From Adineta vaga (Eukaryota; Rotifera): a stretch of DNA of 64,000 bases. A program made the translations under genes and the position numbers. The notes under the pieces are model-generated. The model saw only the letters and a program-made list of their open reading frames with translations, was not told where the DNA came from and made no database searches. The stretch is taken from positions 14,012,001-14,076,000 of the forward strand of contig CP075496.1 of the NCBI GenBank assembly GCA_021613535.1, in the 5' to 3' direction. Positions 25,544 to 38,375 of this stretch are shown here, one piece after another. Position 1 is the stretch's first letter; every line of letters begins with the position of its first letter.

Positions 25544-27355
25544 TTATAACCACAACCGAAATCTTTTTTCAAAATAATCAACTACAAATGAATCATTGTC
25601 TTGTAAAGATGAATTTTCTAATGTCCATTGTCGAATACCTTGTGTTAAAATTGTTGGTGGTAGGATAATACCTACGGTTGCAATTGCAATTAAAGATTTC
25701 CACATTGACAAATGTTTAAAAACGGATATGATTAATAATTCTGAAGATTGACATTCTTTTTCAATCCAAAAATAAAGATATTTTAATGAAGAAAATGTCG
25801 TTGCTAGTTGAGATATTGATGAAGTCATTGATTGAAAAATATCCGTTGAATGAATAATAAGACATAGATGAGTTATTTGATTTCTTAGGATTTCACAAAT
25901 CGATTGATTATTCCATATGAGTTGTAATAGATCATCTTCAAGATTTAAAGTATGAAGATTCGGTAATCCTGCGAGTAATTTATGGAAATTATCTAAATCT
26001 ATTGATGATCCATTGATTAATGTCATTGTAGTAAGGCGAGGAACTTTACAAAGTTGATTCTGTTGTGAAGGTTCTACAAATAAATTTCTTATTCTTCTAA
26101 AGTTATGCAAAATTTAACTCCTACTTGATAGAAAATTTTTGTTAATTTGTAAACGTAAACGACGTAATCGATGACATTTTGAAATAATCGGAAAGACTTC
26201 ACTGATATGTTTCGTGACTTTATACAAATATAAGAGTGTGACCTGAGGAGAATAATTTTCATTGAAAATATTGTTTTTTGCTAATGAACATTCAAGAATT
26301 AAATCTTCGAAATGAAAGGGTAATGAATAGAAGATGAGGTTCTGATCATTTTCATTTTTTGTACAAACAAATTCTTGATTAAATTCTCGCCATGTGGAAA
26401 CAATTGTGTTGTGATCAACAAAAGATGAATCATGAAGACGAAGTAAATAGTGAAAAGTTTTCAAATGAAATTTTGATAGAAGAGAAAACATTTTTGGTCC
26501 ATTAATTAGCTTGACATCGGAATAAGCATCGATATTAATTGCAAGATCTTCAAGATTAGGTAAACGATTTAAAATACATTCAAGTTCAGAAAAAATCCAC
26601 CAATGACGAATCGATTGTAAATGAAAACATTTCAAGGTTGGAACTATAACATTGTGATCTTTCTTATCATCATTATCCAAAGATTCATCATGAATTCTTG
26701 CTTGTAGAGATTCTAAATGAGGTAAAACTGTTAACAAATGCTGAAGATCAGCAATTGTATTCAATTCAATACGTAAATTTTTAAGATTGTTAAATTTAAT
26801 CTCATTATTCGTTGTTTGAATATGGAATGGTGCTGAATAGTCGTCAAATAGAATTGAATTTAAACGACTATTATTCGCCGAAAAGATACGAAAGAGAAGT
26901 GTTTCAGATTCTTTATCATTTGGAAATTCGGCAAAAAGACCCTTGATTTGTATTTCAAATAATTCATGGAAATCTTCAAGACAATTGAGAAACAATACGA
27001 ACGATTGGCTTATGAATGCAATCAATGTTAAATGTTGTAAATGCGGAAATCTTGTTGACATTCTTTCACCATAATCATTGAGAAATACTTTCGATAGAAC
27101 ACCAGTCCATTCATTACTGATTGTTAATGAAGTGATATGAGATTGAATATGAGGTAAAATCGATGTACAAACATAATTGTAGTGTTTTAATGGAAGTTGC
27201 GAGAGAATCAAATGCTGATAGTAACCACTAATGGTTTGAGAAAATCGAGAATTAAGGTCAAAAAATGAGATAAGAATATCCGTAGAGGATAAGTAACGAA
27301 AGATTAATAGAAGAATTTCATCAGGAAATTGTTCGAATTTAGTTATAGTGAACAT
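25544..27355 (-). CDS. F-box protein with LRR-like C-terminal region, copy 2
   Basis: Two exons, 26125-27355 and 25544-26073, are joined across a 51-nt intron at the same place and phase as in copy 1 (TCAA/GTAGGA to TTTGTAG). They give about 586 residues. The F-box is FEQFPDEILLLIFRYLSS at residues about 7-25 and on. The downstream LRR-like region parallels copy 1 throughout, ending RQWTLENSSLQDNDSF against RQWVLENCNLSDNDSF. I start at 27355 (MFTITKFEQ) because it matches the copy 1 start and lies 13 nt after an ATTTCAG acceptor. The longer hydrophobic upstream reading from 27406 crosses that acceptor. Likely an SCF adaptor; substrate unknown. Confidence 0.8.
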
Positions 27356-28178
27356 AGTGAAGAGTATCTGAAATATTAAGAATACATGAACAAATTTTAA
27401 AAACAATTAATGTTAATTATTCAGGATGTGATTACATGATTACAAATTGTTTTCATTCATGTCTTATTTTCTCAACGATCATATTAGAATCGCAATTAAC
27501 ACAATGTTATATTGAGTACATTTTACTCCAGTATAAGTAAGTATAAATATAAACTGACTGACATTAATGTATGTTTACTATTGGCCATAATGTCATCCAA
27601 TGTTTACAAATCTTTTACTTTATCGGCGAACACCGAGTAAGATGCCTATTTCTCTTCGATTGATCAATATTAAAGAAAATTATTCTTTTTCAAACAAGTC
27701 AGATGTCTCTGGTCAATGAAATTGACTGTAGGAAAAGTAATGAAAAAAAATATATAAAGTTAGTTTTATTATCTGGAAGAATATGATTTTATCCGTTTAC
27801 TGCTAAATGAAAGTCAATACAGCAATATTTATTCTAGCATTGTTGTATGAAAACACTATCAAAAAGATATTCGTATCAGTTCTATCAATCTGTCACTTTC
27901 ATTTACATTTCAACTGAGAAATAAACAACATAACGTTTTTCTATATATTCAAATGTAAGATCAAAATTAACTGGATTGTAAGTGTGACGATCTCGTTTCC
28001 CTCACGGATTGTCTGCAAGCCAAGATTCCATCGCTGTCTCGAATTCATATCAAAAACATTCATATATGATTTGCTCTTTACGGAACTTCGCAAGAGCAGG
28101 GGTGGACGAGTCAGTCTGAGTCATGACTCGGATTCTAAAATTAGAACGTACTGACTCGCCCGTGTAACTCGAGTCATT
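27356..28178. other. Intergenic, no gene seen
   Basis: AT-rich sequence without a supported exon on either strand. Near 28095-28175 there are several GAGTCA/GACTCG units, including the perfect 12-bp palindrome GAGTCATGACTC. This may be a remnant of a short inverted-repeat element. Confidence 0.5.
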
Positions 28179-28448
28179 CTAACAAAAATAAATAAAGATA
28201 AAGTGGCCATGTGGTCGAACAAACGTCGTTTTGCTACTTCGGCTCGAAAACGTATTGTAAACGGGGATGTTTATAAATGAAGGGAAATAACTGTATGAAT
28301 TATTTGATTTTGGTTTCACGTCCGCCCTTATTTGTGGAAGAATCAAAACATCAAGAGTTTGTTCATCGACCATTCCATAATCACTTGTTGTTGTAAGCGA
28401 ATGAAGTGCACATATCGCTATCAAATTTAGATTGAATATATTTGTCAT
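28179..28448 (-). CDS. Hypothetical small protein, weak
   Basis: An 89-codon frame starts MTNIFNLNLIAICALHS, which could be a poor signal peptide. The remainder is polar and shows no recognised motif. No splice sites, paralogue or neighbour link support it. It could equally be a chance frame or a relic. Confidence 0.2.
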   Translation of the reverse strand: MTNIFNLNLIAICALHSLTTTSDYGMVDEQTLDVLILPQIRADVKPKSNNSYSYFPSFINIPVYNTFSSRSSKTTFVRPHGHFIFIYFC

Positions 28449-28742
28449 ATATAATAGTTACTGTTTTTGGAAAAAAATTCAAGTATATAAAATAATTTAC
28501 TATATTCAGTTTTAATCGGAATGAAATAAATATTTCAGTTGGTAGTTATATTAATATTGTTTTCGATTGGGACTTAAGTGTTTATCCTTTGTTTACATGA
28601 ATTTAAACAATGTATTGATCTGTTTAATGTTTAATACTGAGATTTTCTTATATTATTCAAACATAGTTCAGTTTCCTTTTATTTCATTTGATATATAAAT
28701 AATATCTTTTTCATATCAGTTATCTCTTTATTTTTTAAGATT

Positions 28743-30151
28743 TCAAATTTTCTTTATTAATGGATACGATTCAAGTAATTGAACATTTTCTGACGAAAAA
28801 TTTAATTGTTTCAGAGTCATGAATTGATTTCGTTCATCTAATTTTAATGTTTGATTATTATATACAAGATAAATCGATGATAAACATAAATCTTCAGCTA
28901 CTTGTTGATAAAGTGATTTCAATGTTGTGAATGATGGTAATGATAATGTTAATTGTCGTCCATCTGAATGATCAATTTTTAATGTAATTTTATCTGATGT
29001 CGAACCATGTGATTTATCTGCATAAAGCGAGAAGAATAAAAGGATATTTCGAAAAAAAAATAATAAAAGTTAACCATCAGACTTGTACCGTTTGTGTAGA
29101 CTCAGCATCTTTGTCTTAGAGAGGGCAAGTTGTATGATCATCAGTTGGTTAACATATTTGTGTATTTTTTATAAAGACACTCATACCGCCCGTTCATGTT
29201 TTCTCATTTTTATATCGATTTCCATTGAAAAGAAAACCAATATCGAAATTAGAACATTAATCATAGTGTCTTTCTTTTCGTTCTATGAGAAAGACTCGAA
29301 CCATGGTCGCTACATATCGTGTCGATATAGACCATTGCACTAGACATGTACAGAAAAGAATTATATAAATCTAACCTGTTTCAACCAATTCATCATCGTC
29401 TTCGTCTTCATCATCATCATCATCATCTTCATCTTCATCTTCATTTTCATTATCAGTTGATAAAAATTGCTTTTCTGCTAATGGTTTTGTTACACGTAAA
29501 ACAGCGTCTAGTCGATTATAAGCAGCAGTTTCACGTGTTACTTTTTCATCATCTTCTTCTAATTGACTTTTATTCATTGCATTAATTACTGATCTACGAG
29601 GGAAAAACAAAATGAACCAATTTTCAAATTACTTAGTCAAGAAAAGAATTAACCTGCTCAATTTTCCATGATGATGATGATGTGTAATATGAGTTAAATA
29701 TTCGTCTTCATCTTCATATTCTTGATCGTCTGCAGCAGTTCGTTTTCCTAATTTGATTTTTCGTTTAACTTCTTTATTTGTTTTAAAACATGATGTAACA
29801 ATTGCATCGATTTCATTACGAATTGATTCTTTAGTTTTTTCAGGTTCTGCTTGTGGAACTTTCACGGAATGAACGGAAGGTTTAATTGTCGTTGTGGTTA
29901 GTTTTGTCGTTGCTTTGGATTTCTTGAAAGGAATTGAATCATTCTCTTCATCTGATTCAGAATTACTTGGACTTGAGAGTTGTTTAGCAGCTACTGGACT
30001 AAAAAAAAGTAAAGAAAATGGATTGAAATTGTGAATCTAAATTGAATGAAAGACAAAACTACGTTTGATAGAATTGTTTTAATTGTATTCGTTTATTATT
30101 TAATGATTTTGCTGTTTGATGAGCAAAAAAATCATCTTCATCGTCTTCCAT
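28743..30151 (-). CDS. Acidic protein with C-terminal ubiquitin/SUMO-like domain (possibly NFATC2IP/Rad60-like)
   Basis: Four exons (30063-30151, 29654-29998, 29376-29593, 28743-29017) keep frame through every junction and give 308 residues. The N-terminus is acidic (MEDDEDDFFAHQ). Next come Ser/Glu-rich and Lys-rich stretches, a segment ESIRNEIDAIVTSC, and an Asp/Glu run of about 20 residues coded by a TCA/TTC-type repeat. The last 90 residues (DKITLKIDHSDGRQLTLSLP, then LKSLYQQVAEDL) have the beta-grasp pattern of ubiquitin or SUMO-like domains. An acidic/basic disordered N-terminus plus a C-terminal SUMO-like domain resembles NFATC2IP/Rad60 proteins of the SUMO pathway. That assignment is inference. 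It is divergently transcribed from CFAP251. Confidence 0.6.
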
Positions 30152-30449
30152 TGATTGAATGAAGAGAAAAAAAAATTGTTTCAATGGAAAAAACGAAGAA
30201 AAGTATTCTTATTATTTTCCATTGGTCAATGAACAATAGTCTTTGTTCAAATTTCGAAAAGATTAACATTTTCCAATAAGAAGAATTTTGATTTTTTTTT
30301 CAAAAACATTCTATATAAAAAATCTCTGTGAATTTTTTTTCCTTAAAAATCTTTAATAGTTCATGTAACCATGGTAACTACATGAAGAATGGTAGCGACA
30401 TTCAAACAAAATTTTGAAGAAGAATTTCGTGAAATCAAAGTAGAAAACA
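30152..30449. promoter_or_regulatory. Shared divergent promoter region
   Basis: This 298-bp gap separates the start codons of the ubiquitin-like-domain gene (minus) and CFAP251 (plus). Both must be driven from it. No specific factor site is recognised; it is T- and A-rich. Confidence 0.5.
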
Positions 30450-33400
30450 ATGTCTTTTACACCACCCGATGCACCGCCATTTCCAGTCACAGCCGATGAT
30501 GAACACCAAGATGAAGAAGCATCAGTTGCTGCTTATGCAGAAATTTTGGTTTGTTTAACAATTGAATAAATGCATTGATTGACAATATTTTCTTTAGTCA
30601 TTTCAATGGTGTTTTGGTTTTAATAAAGATTTACCAGTTTTGAATTTATCAATTAATAAAACGAAAAAAATCTTTTTTGCTGCTGCACAAATTGGAGTTC
30701 TATACGATTTTGCGAATAATCGACAACAATTATTAATTGGACATGTAAATTACCGAAAAAATTTCTATTCAATTCAAACATTTACCTTTTTTTTATTTAG
30801 AGAAATAACATCACATGTTGTTGTATTAGTAATGATAAACGTTGGTTATGTACAGCTGATACTGGTCGAGATTGTACAATTATTATTTGGGATACGATCA
30901 CCGGGTATGTTATAAGATTAGAATTACTTTTGATTTAATCGTATTTGTTTATTAGATTACCAAATCAAACCTATTTCGATGTTATTAATGGAACAGGAAC
31001 AGTTACATTTAGTACAGATGCGAAATATTTAGCAGCATTGAGTGAAAAAAGTCCACAAGTAAATCTTAACTATTTGTTTTTTCTTATGAATATTTGTTAA
31101 AATGATTGAATAGATTATATCAGTATGGGATTGGACATCGGAAAATGATAAACCAGTTTGTGCATTAGAATTAAAACGTGAATATTCTAATCAACATTAT
31201 TTACAATTTAATCCACGTCAATCATCACAATTAGTATCAAATTCAACAACACAAGTTCTTTTCTATGAATGGTCACATGAAAATGGTGTAATTTGTTATG
31301 ATCCGGATTTATCTGAACGAGTAACAAACACGATTTAACTTACTCAATAGAAAAACGTTGTCGTTTTTTTTCTTTCTCATTAGACATTTGATATATCTCG
31401 AGAAAAACTTGGTTATTTAACTCAATCAGTATTTCTTGCCAATCCAACACAAGTTGTTTCAGGAACAACAACAGGAAAATTAGTTCTTTGGGATTGTAAA
31501 TCATATCGAGAAAAAATGGAAATGAATAAAAAACAAAAACAATTGGAATATGCACGTCAACCATCAAAGCTTGGTGACAATAAAGATTTAACACGTGATC
31601 GAATGAAATCACCAGCAAATAGAGAATTAACACGTGATACATTAAAATCATCTGGTTCAACACGAAGTGGAACATTATCATCAAGAAAATCATCAGCAAA
31701 ATCAAGTCAACAAGATGATCAAGAGAATAATCAACAACAACAACAAGTTTCATTCAGTGAACAATTATTAGAAAACGGTTCGTTTTCTCGCTCTCGACAA
31801 TAATCAATTCAATTTTTGTTTTCTACTTCTTTCAGCTCAAAATACTGATGATTTCTACGGACTTTCACCAATGAATAAACAACCATTAAAATTATGTGAA
31901 CCACAAAAAAAACCAATTACTATCTTAATCACTAGTGGCGAGTAAGTGATTCATTATTGTATTCACAAATAACTCATTGAACTTTCTCAATTTCAGTCTG
32001 ATAGTTACAGGTGATACCGAAGGTGTTGTTCGTTTTTTTGATCAAGAACTTAAATTACGTATGTGGTTTGAACATATTCGTATTGGTCCAATACAATCCC
32101 TATCATTTACTTATACAACATCTGATTTTACTCCACCACCTTTATCAGCAACACTGAACTACAAACAAAATGAATCCACATTACAACAACCACCATTTGC
32201 GACACTTGATTTTACTGTTTCATCAACTCAAGCTGTTATTGCTCATGTCACACATTCAGGTCAACAAGTCTCCATTGTTAAACGTGATTCCCCAACAGCT
32301 ATCTATGCATTAGATACACATCCATTTCAACATAAATTATGTTTTGCTAATGCATCAGGTCGTTTACAATTATGGGATTATGAACAAAAATCCATAATAA
32401 CAACTGTTCAACGAACACATGACAATGCTGTAACACAATTACGTTATAATCACAATGCTAATTATATTGCTGTTGGTTATGCTGATGGAAAATTAACAAT
32501 ATGTGATGCATTATCATTAGAAAGTATACTCAAAGAACCATTTCAATATGCAAAAGCAGCTATTGTTCTTATTGAATTTTCAAATTCATCGGATTATTTA
32601 GCAACAGCGGTAAGAATTTTTAACTTTCACGAAAAAGAATTTTTGATCTCTTTTTATTTTAGGAAGAAGATTATACAATATCTGTGTATCGACAAAATTT
32701 AAATAGTGCAGAAATTTATACATTTCTTGGTCGTTATCGTGCACATTATAAACCTATTCGAGCTTTATTTTTTGGTTTTACAATTGATGATAATCAACCA
32801 ATCTTAACAACTATTGGTAAGAAAACAATTTTTTTTCCTTCTTTTAAACAAAACTTTTATTGATCGAATAGGTGCTGATCGTATCTTAGCTGAATATGAT
32901 TTAAATGAAAGTGAAATTGATCATCTTGTTCTAAAACCATCCACACGTATTGAACAAATTGCTGAACCCATGTCCGCTGGATATTATCCAGCATCATTAG
33001 CCAAAGAATCCTTTCTTATTACAGTTAATAATGAATTTAAATATAAATTATATAATGCAGATACGAAAATGTGTCGAAAAACAGTTCTTGGGCCCACATT
33101 TGGTTCACCTGTACGTAAAATTGGAATTTTACCGAAAGTAAATGAAGATTCTTCGGAAGAATATATTTATTTTATGACAACAGATAAAATTGGTCTTCAA
33201 CGTTTACCATTAACTGGAAACCCTTATGATCAAATGGCGATTATTGCACATCCAAATCGTGTTAGCGACATTCGTGCTAGTTATGATGGACAATATTTAT
33301 TTACCAGTGGAGGTTTAGATAATGTTGTGCACATGTTACGTGTCGATCCACAAGTTTTACAAGCACAAGCAGAATTAGGTGGAAAAGATTTAATTCCATT

Positions 33401-34392
33401 TTATAAACTATTAGAAGGTGGAAGAGAAGGTGAAATCTTTCGAGAAATGCAAGAATTATTCTATTATAGTCAATTAAGACAGTAAGTACATCTAATTGCT
33501 TTGGTTTAATACAGAAGATGATATTTTTAGTCAAGATATTAATCGATTTGATACGCGAGAGATTCGAGCGAGAATTCCTCTAAGTGAAATTCCATTTGTC
33601 ATGCGAGCATTAGGTTATTATCCAACTGAACAAGAAGTATGATCTCATTTTCAATTGAATCTTTTTCTGAAAACATTTTTTTCTTAGGTTGAAGAAATGA
33701 TCAATGAAGTGAAATTTAGTACTTATATCGATACAAAAACTTATGTTGAAGATATTGATCTCAATGATTTTATCAAATGTAAAAAACAAGACTTCATTTT
33801 TTTGTTTGTTTTGAAAATTTCTTTTGCTATTTTTAGTGTATATCAATCATCGACCAGCATTTGGTTTAAATCCAGCAGATTTAACTCATGCTTTCAATGT
33901 TCTTTCTGATCAAATCAATTCTGATAATGGTCAACCGGAAATTAATCGTGAAAATCTTCTATGTCTTTTACAACGATATGGTGAACATATAAATGATTAT
34001 GAAATGGCTGAATGTTTAGCAAATCTACTTAATTTAAATAATGAAACAACAGATATATTTGATACAATGAATGCTGATGATGCTTGTAAAACATTTTCAA
34101 ATTATTTCTTTTTTTTTATAGGATAGAAAGATTGATTGTTTTAGGTCGATTTATTGAAGATCAATTACCTGAACAAATGACTATTCAAACGTTTACAGAA
34201 GATTTATTAAAAATGCCATCACAATATGTTGATCAAGTAATGTATTCAGTTAAAGTACAACAACGACGCAGATCATCTTTAATGGATCCAAAAACTCGAA
34301 AAAGACAAACATCAATTGAGAAACAACAACGTATGCGTTCATCAATGACATCAACTACACAACGTACACCTTCATTTTTAAATGATTCTTAA
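30450..34392 (+). CDS. CFAP251: CFAP251/WDR66, ciliary WD-repeat and EF-hand-like protein, about 15 exons
   Basis: Exons: 30450-30548, 30598-30744, 30801-30904, 30956-31058, 31114-31320, 31384-31777, 31836-31941, 31997-32609, 32663-32816, 32872-33481, 33531-33636, 33688-33778, 33837-34085 and a last one to 34392. They are phase-consistent up to 34085. The protein follows vertebrate WDR66 along its length: CFGFNKDLPVLNL, LCTADTGRDCTIIIWD, the Ser-rich insert near 31560-31760, VTGDTEGVVRFFD, TKMCRKTVLGPTFGSPV, TSGGLDNVVHMLRV, EMQELFYYSQLR, IPFVMRALGYYP, INHRPAFGLNP, LLQRYGEHINDYEMAECLANL and EDQLPEQMT. In cilia it belongs to the calmodulin- and spoke-associated complex at the radial spoke base. 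The final junction does not stay in frame (see findings). Confidence 0.92.
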
Positions 34393-35273
34393 ACTGGAAA
34401 GAAAAAAGACACAATAAAACGTTTTTTTTTCAAGAAATATTTGTAATACAATAATTAACAGAGAACTGAATAAGTGCCTCAACCTTTATCTCGATACCTG
34501 GACAGAAATTCAGACAGCTCGCTTAATGCTCACAATTATTAACTTACATCCTGTAGTGAAATAAAAATGTCTAAGAATATAAACATATTTGAAATTTTCA
34601 TTGAAAAGAAGTTAATGAACTGAATTCATATACGGGAACAGTATGACATAAATTTCAAATGAAAATGTTCTTCGTTTTTGTCTTAATCATGTACCGAATG
34701 TTTTTCATTGCTGATAGTTATAACGTGATTACCTTTAGCATGTAAAAAAGTGTACAGATGTTACATTTTCTCCGTATTCGCTTAAACCATATAATAAGAA
34801 AAATTCATTCAAAGTATCTAAATATGTAACCTATTTCATGAAAAAGTATTGTTTACTTCGTTTGAAAATCTTCCTCAATATGCCCTATTTTCTAATTATT
34901 CTGAAACTTCAAACTTATTTTCATAGCAAGCCTAGGAACACCCAGCAAATATTCTTAATAAGCTTCATTAAAAATTTTCCGACAAAAATGACCATTCAAT
35001 TAATTGTAAGAAACATAAAGAACAAGAAAGACAGAAGTAACAATCAAAGAAGAGAACTTCCTGATCGAGTAAATATCAACATTAAAATGGATCAGGTTAT
35101 CTTTCGCTTGACTGACTTGTTCATAGGTCCAGCATTCGTGGTAGATATATCCGAGCAATTATTAATAGATCTGTATCATTAAGCCAATATGATGTATCAG
35201 CAGGCAGATTAACGACATTTGAAATAACTTCATAAATCACTTTCGGCAACGCAATTGAGTAAAATATTGCTAA

Positions 35274-35405
35274 ATCACGAGTAGTGTAGAAATCGTTAAT
35301 TCGATTCGAGTATTAAACTTCTTCTTTAACTTCTACATTTATAAATTTAGAATTCGAGTAGTCGAATTTTAAACTATTCAACTTCTGAATTTTGATGGTT
35401 TGGGT
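35274..35405 (+). repeat. Dispersed AT-rich repeat, copy A
   Basis: About 130 bp beginning near GAGTAGTGTAGAAATCG, then TTAATTCGATTCGAGTATTA, is nearly identical to the reverse complement of 63525-63685. Repeated GAATTCGAGTA-type units inside make it partly self-complementary. It is likely part of a mobile element present more than once in the genome. Confidence 0.7.
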
Positions 35406-35754
35406 GAAGGCGTAGATGATTAGCTAGTGTTCATCCCACAAACACACTAGCACCCCAGAGATGCACAAATACAAACTGTACTGTCATGTACCAATCAATT
35501 TTTATAACGAAAAATTTAGAACAGGTTACCTTGAACTTTCATTTCATTAATTAATTTGCTAGCTTTTTAAATCAGTCTATATCATATATCAATATAGCAA
35601 TATTTTAGCGACCTTCCACAATGTCACACTATACGCGATTGAGAAAATGTAGCTGTTCTAAGTTTTCTCAATTAAAAACCGAAAATCTCTTATATCTGGA
35701 ACGACCTAATATCTGACAGTACAATCTGTATTCGTATTTGCACGGCCCTCTAAC

Positions 35755-36240
35755 AACCACTCCGATCATCGTTGATGGATCCAAAAACTCGAAAAAGACA
35801 AACATCTATTGATAAATAATAACGCACACCGTCATGTTAAAATTTAACATGATTCCTAAACTATAAAAAGAGAAAAGACAAAACAAAACTTCTTTTTTTT
35901 CTCAAGAAATTATTCATAATGAACTTATCAACAAAGAATTTAATAAATCCATCAATGTTCGAACGTATTATTTTTGGTATAATTAGCATTTGTAATCTCA
36001 TTACTTATAAAAAAAAATTCAAAAAGCCCTCCTGGTGCTCGTAATTACTGTTCGATATCCTGCAGTCTAAAAAATAACTTTAATAGAGCGCGTGAAAATG
36101 CTTAAGAACAAAAACATATACTTCAAATTTATATTGTAGATACACCATTAAATTGAAGCCATACGATAGGTAATGTTTAACAAAGAGTATTATGAGACAA
36201 AGTTCACATGAAAATGTTCTTTTTTTTTATGTTAGTATTT
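35755..36240 (+). pseudogene. Degenerate duplicate of the CFAP251 3' end and flank
   Basis: The sequence ATGGATCCAAAAACTCGAAA and its surroundings repeat the last CFAP251 exon (about 34255-34392). In this copy the reading frame is broken by TAA and TAG codons. Similarity continues past the stop codon into the 3' flank: the poly-T tract, CAAGAAAT, the ACATCCTGTAGT/ATATCCTGCAGT stretch and AAAATGTTCTT. The event therefore copied genomic DNA of about 450 bp rather than a processed transcript. Confidence 0.75.
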
Positions 36241-37064
36241 GGTGAGGATAATACCACTGTAGAAATTAACTTTATATTCTAGACACATGGATTATTATCA
36301 GAGAAAAAGAAAAAAAGTATGAAGAAGGATCGAGCGATAACTTGTCACCTTAAATTAGGAAAACAAAGCATGTCTGAATTTTGATCAAACAATCCGATAA
36401 TGATAAAGTATATGCTTTACCTTGATGTTATAATAATTGATGAATAATCACTGCGCATATACAAAAAAACAAGATATTGAAGGTCATAGTATTCTTCATG
36501 TAATTCAAAGTCGTATTTTCTAATGGAATCGTTTGAAATCTTTTAATATGACCTGATAGATGCAATGCATATGGTAAAATCTGTCTTATCGTAATGACGT
36601 AACGTAAGAAAAAAACGATGTAGATAGAAATAAAAATATCTAGATGATTGTGTTTTTTCTTATCCTGACATAACCAAAAGAGAACGAACACAATGTCTCA
36701 ATTTTTTCCCCGCTTTATAACAAAATCTAATCGTGCACTTTCTTTGACCTCGTCTCAAATCAATTCGATTGTTTGACGAGTTTTTTCCGGATTCTTTTCT
36801 TTTTCTCTTATAAAATCAAATTACTATATACGATATAACTTTTTTTTTTCATGCCTTCATTATTCTTTCTTTTGCTTGAAGAAACAAAAATCCTATGTAA
36901 ATATTCAAATAAAAAGTCTTATCTTTTCTTTTATTTTCTCTCTCAACGAATTAGATTAGTTTACTTAAAGTTCTAAGTTTTCGTACAAGATTCTTATGTA
37001 TAAAATGAATTCAATCTAATTTTTCATTTCAGTATTGTATATACGTATAACTTTTAGTGAAATA

Positions 37065-38375
37065 ATGCCTCAAATGTGTGTTACTGATGGTTGTAAATAT
37101 ACATCACGTGTTTTATGTCATTGCTGTAATAAAAATTTGTGCCTGGAACATTTACAAGAACATAATGAATTAACCAATGCTCAATTGAATCCATTAGTTG
37201 ATGAAATTAATACTCTGAGTGCTGAATTAATCATGTTGAATTGCGATGATATAACACGAAATTATCGCGAAAAACTTGATCAATGGCGTGATGATTGTTT
37301 TACAGTAATCAATCAATTCTATGACAAGAAATGTGAAGAATTAAATCAATTTTGTTATAAACGAATTGATTTATTACAAACTGATCTTGAACAAATGCGA
37401 TCGAAAATATCGAAATTAATTACTGAACAAGAAATGAATACAGAAGATATGGAAATCTTACAATTGAATATTTCAGATCTTAGACATAAGTTTAATCAAC
37501 TTCAAGAAAAATCGATGGAAATTACTTTAAATCCATTAATAATCAATGAAAATTTAATTTCAATTAAAGCAACAAAAGTTTTCGAATTAGATTTATCGAA
37601 ATTATCATTGCCTTATCGAAATATTTCATCTACTGATCAAAGTTGGCCAGCAATGGCTACTAATGATCGTTATCTATTAGTTGATCAATATCCAAATATA
37701 ATGCTATTCAATCATGATTTAAAAGTTATCAAACAAATTCCTTGGTCTTATGGTTTTATTCGTAATATTTGTTGGTCATCAACATCAAATAGCTTTATTA
37801 TAATTAATAATGAAAAGGAAGTGTTTTTTGTTGATGAAAATTGTTTATCAATTGAACGAATTCAAACTATTGAAGAACAATATTGGTGGTCTTGTACTTG
37901 TTCTGATACATCATTATTTCTTACAAATACAACAATGGGTACAAATATTTTTCAATTTAATCTTTTATCATCATATCAATTGAGTAAACGATGGAAACCA
38001 CCTTATTCATGTAAACAACATGAATATATTGATGATATTTCATATCAAAATGGAACATTAGCTTTAGTGATTAAAGTTTCATCAAGTAATACAGTTCATT
38101 TAGAGCTTCGTTCATCAAAAACACTTGATCGACTTTGGTCAATTCAACTTGATATTAAAAAAAGTTGGTTTCAACAAACAATTCGTTGTTGTTCATTAAA
38201 ATATGATGAATGGCTTGTTGTCGAAGGAAATACTTCACATCTTTTTCATATATTAAAGAATGGGAAAATGAAAGTGATGGGAGAATATAAACCATCACCA
38301 GTTAATGCTGTTCTTTTTGCTTCAAATATTTTCGTAGTGAGAACAGCAAACAATATGATTTTTCATCGATTATAA
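37065..38375 (+). CDS. B-box-like zinc finger, coiled-coil and beta-propeller-like protein
   Basis: A single-exon gene of 436 codons. Residues 5-33 form a Cys/His cluster (C5, C10, C18, C20/C21, C26, H29, H33) like a B-box zinc finger. Residues about 45-165 are helical with heptad-like spacing and probably a coiled coil. From about residue 175 on, repeated strands with WSYGFIRNICWSS and similar motifs suggest a propeller of NHL/WD-like blades. This B-box, coiled-coil, propeller order is TRIM/NHL-like without a RING. I chose the ATG at 37065 because it follows a CTTTTAG acceptor by seven nucleotides; the upstream ATG at 37035 would sit before that acceptor. Molecular role and partners are unknown. 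Confidence 0.7.
   Translation: MPQMCVTDGCKYTSRVLCHCCNKNLCLEHLQEHNELTNAQLNPLVDEINTLSAELIMLNCDDITRNYREKLDQWRDDCFTVINQFYDKKCEELNQFCYKRIDLLQTDLEQMRSKISKLITEQEMNTEDMEILQLNISDLRHKFNQLQEKSMEITLNPLIINENLISIKATKVFELDLSKLSLPYRNISSTDQSWPAMATNDRYLLVDQYPNIMLFNHDLKVIKQIPWSYGFIRNICWSSTSNSFIIINNEKEVFFVDENCLSIERIQTIEEQYWWSCTCSDTSLFLTNTTMGTNIFQFNLLSSYQLSKRWKPPYSCKQHEYIDDISYQNGTLALVIKVSSSNTVHLELRSSKTLDRLWSIQLDIKKSWFQQTIRCCSLKYDEWLVVEGNTSHLFHILKNGKMKVMGEYKPSPVNAVLFASNIFVVRTANNMIFHRL

Larger units (their letters stand above)
34393..37034. other. Repeat-bearing intergenic stretch
   Basis: No supported gene. It holds two identifiable items: a degenerate copy of the CFAP251 3' end and an AT-rich dispersed repeat, listed separately. 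The remaining open frames (for example plus strand near 34838-35182 and minus strand near 36428-36691, the latter ending in a hydrophobic tail) match nothing I recognise. Confidence 0.5.

Noticed and set aside
34838-35182. Plus-strand 114-codon frame in the CFAP251 downstream region
   Set aside because: No motif, splice context or paralogue is visible, and it lies among degenerate repeats, so it was not called a gene.
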